From positions 1 to 10,828 of the forward strand of contig CAKSPN010000041.1 of assembly GCA_934481375.1 (NCBI GenBank): a DNA stretch of 10,828 bases. The letters run 5' to 3'. The first letter of the stretch is position 1. Each line of letters begins with the position of its first letter. Shown here in pieces: positions 6,115 to 10,828 of this stretch. Below the pieces are notes generated by a model, which did no database searches, had not been told where the DNA came from, and worked only from the letters and a program-made list of their open reading frames with translations. A program made the translations under genes and the position numbers. Source of the stretch: an uncultured Clostridia bacterium. GTDB lineage: Bacteria > Bacillota > Clostridia > UBA1381.

Positions 6115-6136
6115 GTCCGCAGGATTAACTGCGGAC
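6115..6136 (-). other. Perfect hairpin just upstream of the TIGR04086-like gene
   Basis: GTCCGCAG (6115-6122) and CTGCGGAC (6129-6136) form a perfect 8-bp stem with a six-base loop. It ends a few bases before the AAAGG ribosome binding site of the minus-strand gene and lacks a T-tract. It may stabilise a processed mRNA end or modulate translation. Confidence 0.42.
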
Positions 6137-6140
6137 ATAT

Positions 6141-6178
6141 AAAAAATCCCTCATACTAATGTGTATGAGAGATTTTCT
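6141..6178 (-). terminator. Terminator between yajC and the TIGR04086-like gene
   Basis: CTCATAC (6150-6156) pairs with GTATGAG (6163-6169). After one mismatch six more pairs extend the stem, and six T follow on the minus strand. It lies 12 bases after the yajC stop. It is probably partial, because no clear promoter is visible for the gene beyond it. Confidence 0.75.
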
Positions 6179-6189
6179 TTTTTAAGAAC

Positions 6190-6567
6190 TTAGTTTGTCT
6201 GCTTGGTTTCAACGGATTTTATGCTGTTTCTTTCCATTTTAACGAAGGACTTTTCATCGGGTGTTCCGACGTTTCCCGTTTCGAGGATTACATAGTTATC
6301 CTTGATTTTTGAAATCTTTCCGCAGATACCGCCGATGGTTACAACCTTGTCGCCGACTTTGAGAGCGTCTATCATGGCTCTTGTTTCTTTTTCTTTCTTT
6401 CTCTGCGGTCTTATTGCTATAAAGTAGAATATAACAAAAATCAGAATGATAGGCAGAAACGAAACTATCATATTTGCCGGATTGTTTGCCTGCGTCTGAG
6501 TACCCTGTGCCTGCGTTGACGTTGATGTTTCGCCGTCCGCATACGCTGTTATTTCAAAAAATTCCAT
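6190..6567 (-). CDS. yajC: Preprotein translocase subunit YajC
   Basis: YajC is a single-span membrane protein that associates with SecDF-YidC and the SecYEG channel. The 125-residue product has a low-complexity Thr/Gln/Ser-rich N-terminus (residues 11-30), one membrane helix at about 33-52 (MIVSFLPIILIFVIFYFIAI), the signature RPQRKKEKE directly after it (53-61), and the conserved cytoplasmic GDKVVTIGGICGKI (72-85). The N-terminal extension before the helix is longer than in E. coli YajC, but such extensions occur in Clostridia. ATG 6567 follows AAGGAG, and a TTGCAA/TATAAT promoter lies upstream. mecA ends only 70 bases before, with no terminator between them, so read-through from mecA is likely. 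Confidence 0.95.
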   Translation of the reverse strand: MEFFEITAYADGETSTSTQAQGTQTQANNPANMIVSFLPIILIFVIFYFIAIRPQRKKEKETRAMIDALKVGDKVVTIGGICGKISKIKDNYVILETGNVGTPDEKSFVKMERNSIKSVETKQTN

Positions 6568-6601
6568 TTATTTTTCTCCTTTGCTGATTGATAACTATTT
6601 T

Positions 6602-6630
6602 ATTATACTATATATATTATTTTTTTGCAA
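6602..6630 (-). promoter_or_regulatory. Sigma-A promoter of yajC
   Basis: On the minus strand TTGCAA (6630-6625) and TATAAT (6607-6602) have a 17-bp AT-only spacer apart from one G. It sits between the mecA stop and yajC. Confidence 0.8.
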
Positions 6631-6636
6631 GGGAAA

Positions 6637-7245
6637 TTATGTATCTTTATAAAGTTTTTTTATCCCGTCCGCCATAGTCACAAGACTTTCGGCGTTTGCT
6701 ATCGGTGTATAGTGTTCGCATATGAATTTTTCCTGGAGCGTGCGCCGTATCTGCCTTTGCGAAAATTCGGCAAGCACTCCGCACGCATTGGAAAATCTTG
6801 CGGCGTTCGGCAGAATAAAGAAGTAACCCTTATCCGATTTGTAAAGCTTGCTTTTTAAAAGCACGCTCTCCTCGAGCCGTACCAGTGCACCGCACAAATC
6901 GTCCATTTCCTCAAAGAAGAAAATCCCCGGCGGACTCTTTTTAATATGCGGCGTGACGGATTTTATCCGCCCCTTTGCCTTAATCGGGGTTTTAACCGCA
7001 CCCTCGTGGATTTTGCTCACAATAATGCTTATTCCGTCGCTTGACGGCATAGCCTCCACAACTACCTGACCGTTGTACGGATTAAAATCGGTTTCTTCTT
7101 TGATTGTTTCCATTATGTTGAACAGAAAAGCGTGCAGCTCCTTCGAGTTAGGACGAAGCTGTTCTATATTTATGTTAAGACCCATAAGGTCGGCGGCTGT
7201 TACGGTAACCCGTACCCTGTTGCCGTTAAGACGTTCTATTCGCAT
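6637..7245 (-). CDS. mecA: MecA-like adaptor protein for the ClpC protease
   Basis: The 202-residue product resembles MecA, a cytoplasmic adaptor that brings substrates to ClpC/ClpP; in Bacillus it targets ComK and controls competence. The N-terminal domain runs from MRIERLNGNRVRVTVTAADL to about residue 80 and contains a helix (ELHAFLFNIMETIKEET) followed by a strand (VVVEAMPSSDGISIIVSKI). A charged linker leads to a C-terminal domain (about 106-200) with FFFEEMDDLCGALVRLE, the usual start of the ClpC-binding fold. Identity to Bacillus MecA looks modest. ATG 7245 is chosen over 7260 because GGAGG (7258-7254) is eight bases upstream and overlaps the 7260 codon itself, and because the -10 box at 7271-7266 puts the transcription start near 7259. 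No competence gene lies nearby. Confidence 0.85.
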   Translation of the reverse strand: MRIERLNGNRVRVTVTAADLMGLNINIEQLRPNSKELHAFLFNIMETIKEETDFNPYNGQVVVEAMPSSDGISIIVSKIHEGAVKTPIKAKGRIKSVTPHIKKSPPGIFFFEEMDDLCGALVRLEESVLLKSKLYKSDKGYFFILPNAARFSNACGVLAEFSQRQIRRTLQEKFICEHYTPIANAESLVTMADGIKKLYKDT

Positions 7246-7265
7246 AATCATATCCTCCATATACT

Positions 7266-7294
7266 ATTATACTATAAAAAAATCGTTTTGGGAA
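7266..7294 (-). promoter_or_regulatory. Sigma-A promoter of mecA
   Basis: On the minus strand TATAAT (7271-7266) follows TTCCCA (7294-7289; four of six matches) by 17 bp. The transcription start would be near 7259, which excludes the upstream ATG at 7260. Confidence 0.6.
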
Positions 7295-7347
7295 TACATA
7301 TTGAAATATTTTTTTAAGAAAATATGTAGCGGCTTTTGTATTAAAAG

Positions 7348-7376
7348 GTATAACTTGAAAAAATTCGGTAAAAATA
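7348..7376 (+). promoter_or_regulatory. Possible sigma-F/sigma-G-type forespore promoter for the SpoIIQ-like gene
   Basis: GTATA (7348-7352) and GGTAAAAATA (7367-7376) match the forespore -35 GYWTA and -10 GGnnAnAnTR patterns. The spacer is 14 bp, one shorter than the commonest value. No sigma-A promoter is apparent in the 175-bp gap 7261-7435. The rest of this gap holds the mecA promoter on the other strand, a small 6-bp hairpin (7393-7408) and the ribosome binding site AGGAGG (7420-7425). Confidence 0.45.
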
Positions 7377-7435
7377 TAAGTGAAAGACGCTATCCGATGT
7401 ATATCGGAGGCGCATAACGAGGAGGTACTTTAAGT

Positions 7436-8152
7436 ATGAACAAAGAGCAAAACAAAAAAGCAAAGCTGCCGGGCTTTTACATAGCAGTGTGCTGCTGTGT
7501 ACTGGCTATAGGCGCCGCAGGATATTTCACGCAGAAAAAGCAAGCGGTGAACACATCTACGGCTGTGGAAAATGCGGATAAAAGCACACCCGTGCCGACT
7601 GCACAGCCGACAAAGATACCAATTTCCTCCGTACCCGAAAGACCGGTGCAGACGCCCGAACCGGAGGTGCCTGCGTCAAATATTGTTGAGGCTGAGGATT
7701 TTGCGGTTGACAATCCCGATCTTGAAGCATCGGTAACGGCATCGGCTGAGGAGGTATTAAGCTTTGTTATGCCCGTGTCGGGCGAGATACTGGCGCAGTA
7801 TTCGGACAAGCCCGTTTATAACGACGCCCTTGACGATTGGCGCACTCACAACGGCGTAGATATTGCCGTAAACGAGGGCGGCAGTGTGTGTGCCGCCGCA
7901 GACGGAACGGTGAGCGAGATAACGTACAACGCTATGGGTTGCTGTGTAACCATTACGCATAGTGACGGGTATACAACAAAGTATATGCAGCTTGACAGCG
8001 CAGGAGAAGTAAAAGAGGGAAACGCCGTTAAAAAAGGCGACGTGATAGGTACGATAGGAAAAAGCACGGCAGAGAGCGTGAAAGAGCCGCATCTGCATTT
8101 TGAGATGTACAAGGACGGAACCTGCTTAAACCCGTCGGAAGCGCTTAAGTAG
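7436..8152 (+). CDS. spoIIQ: SpoIIQ-like membrane-anchored LytM/M23 peptidase-fold protein
   Basis: A 238-residue protein with one N-terminal membrane anchor (residues 12-31), a Pro/Thr-rich extracytoplasmic linker (about 45-80), and a C-terminal M23/LytM domain (110-236). The zinc ligands are present: His138 and Asp142 in HNGVD, and His221 in PHLHFE with the partner His219. The motif usually read as Y-x-H-L is YMQL here, with Gln185 in place of a catalytic His, so peptidase activity may be weak or absent. Size, anchor plus degenerate LytM domain, and a forespore-type promoter fit SpoIIQ, which bridges the forespore and mother-cell membranes by binding SpoIIIAH. The usual neighbour spoIID is not in the window, so another M23 protein is possible. 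AGGAGG lies ten bases before the ATG. Confidence 0.7.
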   Translation: MNKEQNKKAKLPGFYIAVCCCVLAIGAAGYFTQKKQAVNTSTAVENADKSTPVPTAQPTKIPISSVPERPVQTPEPEVPASNIVEAEDFAVDNPDLEASVTASAEEVLSFVMPVSGEILAQYSDKPVYNDALDDWRTHNGVDIAVNEGGSVCAAADGTVSEITYNAMGCCVTITHSDGYTTKYMQLDSAGEVKEGNAVKKGDVIGTIGKSTAESVKEPHLHFEMYKDGTCLNPSEALK

Positions 8153-8236
8153 GGATTTCGGGATGATGAAAGGCATCGTCCCCTACAAAAAACTTCGGCA
8201 AGGGTTTACCTTTGCGAAATTCTTTCTACCCTAACC
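8149..8236. repeat. Repeat-like intergenic block with two imperfect hairpins
   Basis: GTAGGG/CCCTAC ends and an inner GGGATGATG/CATCGTCCC stem (8160-8168 with 8174-8182, one G-U pair) form a long imperfect hairpin that starts in the spoIIQ-like stop codon. A second imperfect hairpin covers 8194-8218 (TTCGGCAAGG with CCTTTGCGAA). The GTAGGGGACGATG sequence read on the minus strand resembles short dispersed intergenic repeats common in Clostridia genomes. Only this copy is visible in the window. Confidence 0.42.
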
Positions 8237-8237
8237 C

Positions 8238-8274
8238 AAAGGGGAACAGGCGGCAATGCCGCCTGTTCCCCTTT
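8238..8274. terminator. Strong shared terminator between the spoIIQ-like and nagA genes
   Basis: A perfect 17-bp GC-rich stem (8238-8254 with 8258-8274) has a three-base AAT loop. Four T follow on the plus strand and only three T on the minus strand. It lies five bases beyond the nagA stop and should end both converging transcripts. Confidence 0.9.
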
Positions 8275-8279
8275 TATGG

Positions 8280-9437
8280 TTAATATATTTTCTCGCCTTT
8301 TAAAAATACTGCCGAGTTTTTTTTGTTTTCGTCAAGCACAGTCAAATCCGCTCTGAAATCCTTTTCTATTTTTCCGCTGTCCGTCAGCCCCAAAAGTTTT
8401 GACGGCGCATAGCTCATCATAACGGAAACGCTGTAGCTGTCTATTCCGTAATCGTCCGTAAGCGCACGGTACATCATATCGCCCGACGTAACACTGCCGG
8501 CAAAGCTTGACCTGTCGGGCAGTTTTGCAACGCCGTCCTCGATTATGACTCTGTTCTCGGGGAGTTTCTCACCGAGAAAGCTTTCGGTTATACCGCTTTC
8601 GCCCGAACCGCGCATTGCGTCCGATACAACGCATATTTTCTCACAGCCTTTAAGCTTCATTACGATTTCAAAAAACTCACGGCTTATGTGGTGTCCGTCG
8701 CCTATAAGCTCAACATAGCAATCATCATTTAAAAGGGAACATTCGGCAATACCGCCGTAAACCTTGCTCCCGCGCTTTACCCTCGATGTTGTGGCACAGA
8801 ACAGGTGCGTCACCTGGTTAAACCCGATTGAAAACGCATTCTCAACCTCGGGAGCGTATGCCGAGGAATGACCGATGGATAAGCCTATTTTACGCTTTGA
8901 AAATTCCTTTGCAAGATATTCCGTGCCATTAAGCTCGGGCGCACAGGTTATGCGCGATATAATATCGCCGCCATGCAAAAGAATTTTGTCGCAAAATTCT
9001 TTTGTCGGCTCGGTTATTGCGTCAAGATTTTGCGCACCGCACATTTCTTTTGAAAGAAACGGTCCTTCAAGGTGCAGTCCCAAAAAACGCTCGTTTTCTT
9101 TGTATTTGCGTGCGATTTTGAAAAACTCAAGCATTTTTTCCTCATGACAGGAAACGAGCGTGGGGCATATTCTCGGCGTGCCGTGCGCAAGATGCGTTTT
9201 GAAAATATTTGAAAACGCATCTTCGGTGCAGTCGAGAAAATCATATCCGCCGCCGCCGTGGAGATGAATGTCGACAAATGACGGAACCACCGTATGACCG
9301 CCTGCGTCAAATACTTCGGCGTCTTTCGGGATTTCCGCACGGTCGCATACATCGGCTATCATACCGTCACGGATTATTATAAGCTTTTTGTAAACACCGC
9401 CGTTACAGACGACGTTTCCGTTTTTTATAACTTTCAT
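8280..9437 (-). CDS. nagA: N-acetylglucosamine-6-phosphate deacetylase (NagA-like)
   Basis: NagA removes the acetyl group from GlcNAc-6-phosphate in the cytoplasm. The 385-residue amidohydrolase has DIHLHGGGG (His58, His60), the metal-binding Glu124 in LHLEGPF, His190 in IGHSSA, His211 in THLF, His250 in GDGHH and the catalytic Asp273 in VSDAM. Arg222 and the AGS loop (313-315) match the substrate-contact positions. The usual THLFNAM motif reads THLFCAT, replacing an Asn that contacts the sugar phosphate in E. coli NagA with Cys214. Length is typical. The start follows the nagB-like stop by one base (TAA-T-ATG) and has no clear ribosome binding site, which suggests termination-reinitiation coupling. 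A related amino-sugar substrate is possible. Confidence 0.9.
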   Translation of the reverse strand: MKVIKNGNVVCNGGVYKKLIIIRDGMIADVCDRAEIPKDAEVFDAGGHTVVPSFVDIHLHGGGGYDFLDCTEDAFSNIFKTHLAHGTPRICPTLVSCHEEKMLEFFKIARKYKENERFLGLHLEGPFLSKEMCGAQNLDAITEPTKEFCDKILLHGGDIISRITCAPELNGTEYLAKEFSKRKIGLSIGHSSAYAPEVENAFSIGFNQVTHLFCATTSRVKRGSKVYGGIAECSLLNDDCYVELIGDGHHISREFFEIVMKLKGCEKICVVSDAMRGSGESGITESFLGEKLPENRVIIEDGVAKLPDRSSFAGSVTSGDMMYRALTDDYGIDSYSVSVMMSYAPSKLLGLTDSGKIEKDFRADLTVLDENKKNSAVFLKGEKIY

Positions 9438-9438
9438 A

Positions 9439-10194
9439 TTACTTGTTGTAAACTCTTATTTCGGGTACGGGCGAAACGAGTGCGTCGCCTGCCGCATACA
9501 GTGCGGCGTCGGGGTGTACCCTGAACAGCGAACACGGAACAGCCGCCGTTTCCTCGCCGTGAAGTATTTTTCTTAAAGCGCCGGCGTTCCAGTCACGGGG
9601 CATACACATACGTATTTTCTTTGCCATCATAACCTCTTTCATTCCGACTGTTATGCAGTATTTCGGTATTCCGTTAAGATCGCCGCCGCAGTTCATATAG
9701 CAGTTAATCGTTTTCGTTTCTCTCGAAATCGGCAGAACTCTTGTGGGACGTGCACGGAATTCATCGGGTGTTACGACCTCGCCCGGCTCCGGCGGCTCGT
9801 TGAACGCAAAATGTCCGTTTATGCCTACTCCGCCCCATGCCATGTCGAGCTTTCCCGCTTTTTCGATAAGTTCAAGTACCTTGCCTTCGTTGCCCGGCTC
9901 GGGGAAATGTCTGTTTTCGGGCAGAACATTAAGCTCATCATCAATGAGATTATAGAATATTCTGTCCATTCCGCCTCTGAATGAGAGCGGATCGCTCTTG
10001 TCTATGTACTGCTTGTCATCGGTAAGATATTCGTCCATATTGATAAAAGTACAGCGCTTAAGGCTTATGCGGTATTTGTTCACCAGATACACAAGTCTGC
10101 TGTACGGACCGAGAGGACCGTAAGGCACAATCATTATTGTGTCCTCGCCTTTGTCATTGTTCGCCTTTATTGTTTCAAGCACTTCTATTGCCAT
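9439..10194 (-). CDS. NagB-like glucosamine-6-phosphate deaminase/isomerase (true start uncertain)
   Basis: From ATG 10194 the product has 251 residues. It resembles glucosamine-6-phosphate deaminase, which converts GlcN-6-P to fructose-6-phosphate and ammonia. TFINMDEYL carries Asp54 (the Asp72 equivalent of E. coli NagB). GGVGINGHFAFNEP (121-134) matches the active-site loop GxGxDGHIAFNEP, with His128 and Glu133 kept but Asn126 where the triad Asp (Asp141) is expected. The frame remains open upstream to TAA 10329-10327 and reads family-like sequence (IPKEELGKGSKITLLPCDTEYDLYWR), so ATG 10194 is probably internal. No ATG, GTG or TTG lies in frame in that stretch, and the ATG at 10280 is in another frame. 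This means an unusual start codon, an indel, or a sequence error. It precedes nagA by one base and is probably AraC-regulated. Confidence 0.8.
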   Translation of the reverse strand: MAIEVLETIKANNDKGEDTIMIVPYGPLGPYSRLVYLVNKYRISLKRCTFINMDEYLTDDKQYIDKSDPLSFRGGMDRIFYNLIDDELNVLPENRHFPEPGNEGKVLELIEKAGKLDMAWGGVGINGHFAFNEPPEPGEVVTPDEFRARPTRVLPISRETKTINCYMNCGGDLNGIPKYCITVGMKEVMMAKKIRMCMPRDWNAGALRKILHGEETAAVPCSLFRVHPDAALYAAGDALVSPVPEIRVYNK

Positions 10195-10278
10195 TCTCCA
10201 GTACAGGTCATATTCCGTGTCGCACGGCAGGAGCGTTATTTTACTGCCCTTTCCAAGCTCCTCTTTGGGTATAAGACC

Positions 10279-10307
10279 ATTATAGCAGTGAGGTATAAAA
10301 GAGTATA
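10279..10307 (-). promoter_or_regulatory. Activator-dependent promoter candidate for nagB-nagA
   Basis: On the minus strand TATAAT (10284-10279) is perfect, but the -35 position 17 bp away reads TATACT (10307-10302), a poor match. A direct-repeat operator ends three bases upstream of it, as expected for an AraC-type activator helping polymerase. A GAGGAG ribosome binding site follows at 10263-10258. Confidence 0.52.
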
Positions 10308-10309
10308 TA

Positions 10310-10348
10310 CATTTTTCTGCTGTAAATTAGCACTTTTCTGCTGAAAAT
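10310..10348. promoter_or_regulatory. AraC-type operator: two 18-nt direct repeats, 21 bp apart
   Basis: CAYTTTTCTGCTGWAAAT occurs at 10310-10327 and 10331-10348 with two differences. The start-to-start distance of 21 bp is two helical turns, the spacing expected when both DNA-binding units of an AraC-family dimer bind one DNA face. The pair fills the space between the two divergent -35 boxes. Confidence 0.68.
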
Positions 10349-10349
10349 A

Positions 10350-10378
10350 TTGACGGAGGAGCAGATATATATTATAAT
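10350..10378 (+). promoter_or_regulatory. Sigma-A promoter of the AraC-type regulator
   Basis: TTGACG (10350-10355) and TATAAT (10373-10378) have a 17-bp spacer. The -35 starts one base after the second operator repeat, so the regulator could repress or modulate itself. The transcription start would be near 10385, leaving a leader of only about 14 nt. Confidence 0.75.
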
Positions 10379-10398
10379 TACGAAAAGGGGTGATTGCG

Positions 10399-10828
10399 GT
10401 GTATTCGTCGGAGCGGACTTCAAACGAGTATCTTTTGCTTAACAGCTGCGGTATACAGTATCTGTCAAAATCCGATCTCGGAAGCAGCAGAATAAACGGG
10501 CGTGTGGATTATCATATAGTGTATGTCGAGCGCGGTGTGTGCCATATAAAGCTTGACGGCGAAGAAACGGAGGCGGGAGCCGGAAACATTATTCTGTTCC
10601 GCCCGAGAGAACCGCAGGAATATTGCTTTTTTGCAGGCGACAATTCAATCTCGCATTATGTTCACTTTACGGGTTCGGGCTGTGAAACGCTTTTGAAAAA
10701 ACTCGGGATCTATGATGTGCGGATTTTCAATATGGGCAGGGACGAAGGCTATGAAAAGCTTTCTTCAAGGCTGTTGAGGGAATTTTCTCTGAAAAACGGT
10801 ATGTGGGAGGTAACGTGTGCCGGAATAC
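10399..10828 (+). CDS. AraC-family regulator, N-terminal cupin domain (3' partial)
   Basis: An open frame starts at GTG 10399, eight bases after AAAAGGGG, and runs off the window after 143 codons. Residues about 35-100 (RVDYHIVYVERGVCHIKL, then GAGNIILFRPREPQEYCF and HYVHFTG) match the AraC N-terminal beta-barrel (cupin) that binds sugar ligands. The helix-turn-helix domain is expected beyond the window end. It diverges from the nagB-nagA operon, with an AraC-style repeat pair between the promoters, so it is the likely local regulator of amino-sugar catabolism, with a sugar phosphate or amino sugar as effector. This is inference from position and domain. The call rests on a GTG start and lacks the diagnostic HTH, but the cupin pattern is clear. 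Confidence 0.82.
   Translation, partial: MYSSERTSNEYLLLNSCGIQYLSKSDLGSSRINGRVDYHIVYVERGVCHIKLDGEETEAGAGNIILFRPREPQEYCFFAGDNSISHYVHFTGSGCETLLKKLGIYDVRIFNMGRDEGYEKLSSRLLREFSLKNGMWEVTCAGI

Noticed and set aside
5682..6128. Plus-strand 148-codon open frame covering the TIGR04086-like gene
   Set aside because: The opposite strand encodes four clean membrane helices beside yajC, and the plus-strand frame starts within the exonuclease terminator.
7073..7417. Plus-strand open frame running from inside mecA into the spoIIQ-like leader
   Set aside because: Mostly antisense to mecA, no domain, and no ribosome binding site.
7397..7417. Six-codon leader peptide (MYIGGA) before the SpoIIQ-like gene
   Set aside because: No ribosome binding site at a sensible distance, and it overlaps a small hairpin; chance is the simpler explanation.
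8875..9147. Plus-strand open frame opposite nagA
   Set aside because: Lies inside a deacetylase gene whose full set of metal and catalytic residues is intact.
1..10828. tRNA, rRNA, CRISPR array, insertion sequence, riboswitch or phage attachment site
   Set aside because: No regularly spaced long repeats, transposase, cloverleaf pattern or conserved riboswitch core was recognised; intergenic gaps are all under 180 bp and are accounted for by promoters, operators and hairpins.

Overview
The window reads as a chromosomal segment of a Gram-positive, low-to-moderate GC Clostridia-type bacterium, probably a gut-type Oscillospirales/Eubacteriales relative. The evidence is near-consensus sigma-A promoters with 17-bp spacers, strong Shine-Dalgarno sites, hairpin terminators, a MecA adaptor, YajC beside a TIGR04086-type membrane protein, LuxS, and a SpoIIQ-like LytM protein suggesting endospore formation. 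No phage, transposon, tRNA, rRNA or CRISPR array was seen. The genus cannot be set from this sequence alone.

Layout. At 1-837 is the 3' part of an EamA/DMT membrane transporter (its 5' end is outside). At 913-1791 is a Rob-like regulator (AraC HTH plus GyrI-like ligand domain) with a well-placed internal ribosome binding site that could also yield the ligand domain alone. At 1907-3668 is a two-gene operon, an RsgA-family circularly permuted GTPase and a class I SAM methyltransferase, behind a near-consensus promoter whose start region is covered by a 10-bp-arm palindrome. Converging on it from the minus strand is mtnN-luxS (4933-3757), which recycles S-adenosylhomocysteine to homocysteine and the AI-2 precursor. 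mtnN and a DnaQ-like exonuclease (5052-5663) diverge from promoters whose -35 boxes are two bases apart inside a palindrome.

From 7245 back to 5744 on the minus strand lie mecA, yajC and a four-helix TIGR04086-like membrane protein. A SpoIIQ-like protein (7436-8152) with a possible forespore sigma promoter follows on the plus strand. Its LytM site has Gln where a catalytic His is usual. It ends in a repeat-like intergenic block and a strong shared terminator.

The right end (8280-10828) is an amino-sugar catabolic locus: nagA and a nagB-like gene on the minus strand, diverging from an AraC-type regulator on the plus strand that runs off the window. Between them sits a pair of 18-nt direct repeats, 21 bp apart, flush against both -35 regions, a typical arrangement for AraC-family control. 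Both enzymes carry substitutions at substrate-pocket or catalytic positions, and the nagB-like gene has no normal start codon where its conserved N-terminus appears to begin.

Most genes here are ordinary. The parts most worth following are the RsgA/methyltransferase operon with its operator, the internal start in the Rob-like regulator, the amino-sugar locus with its operator and altered active sites, and the back-to-back mtnN/exonuclease promoters.
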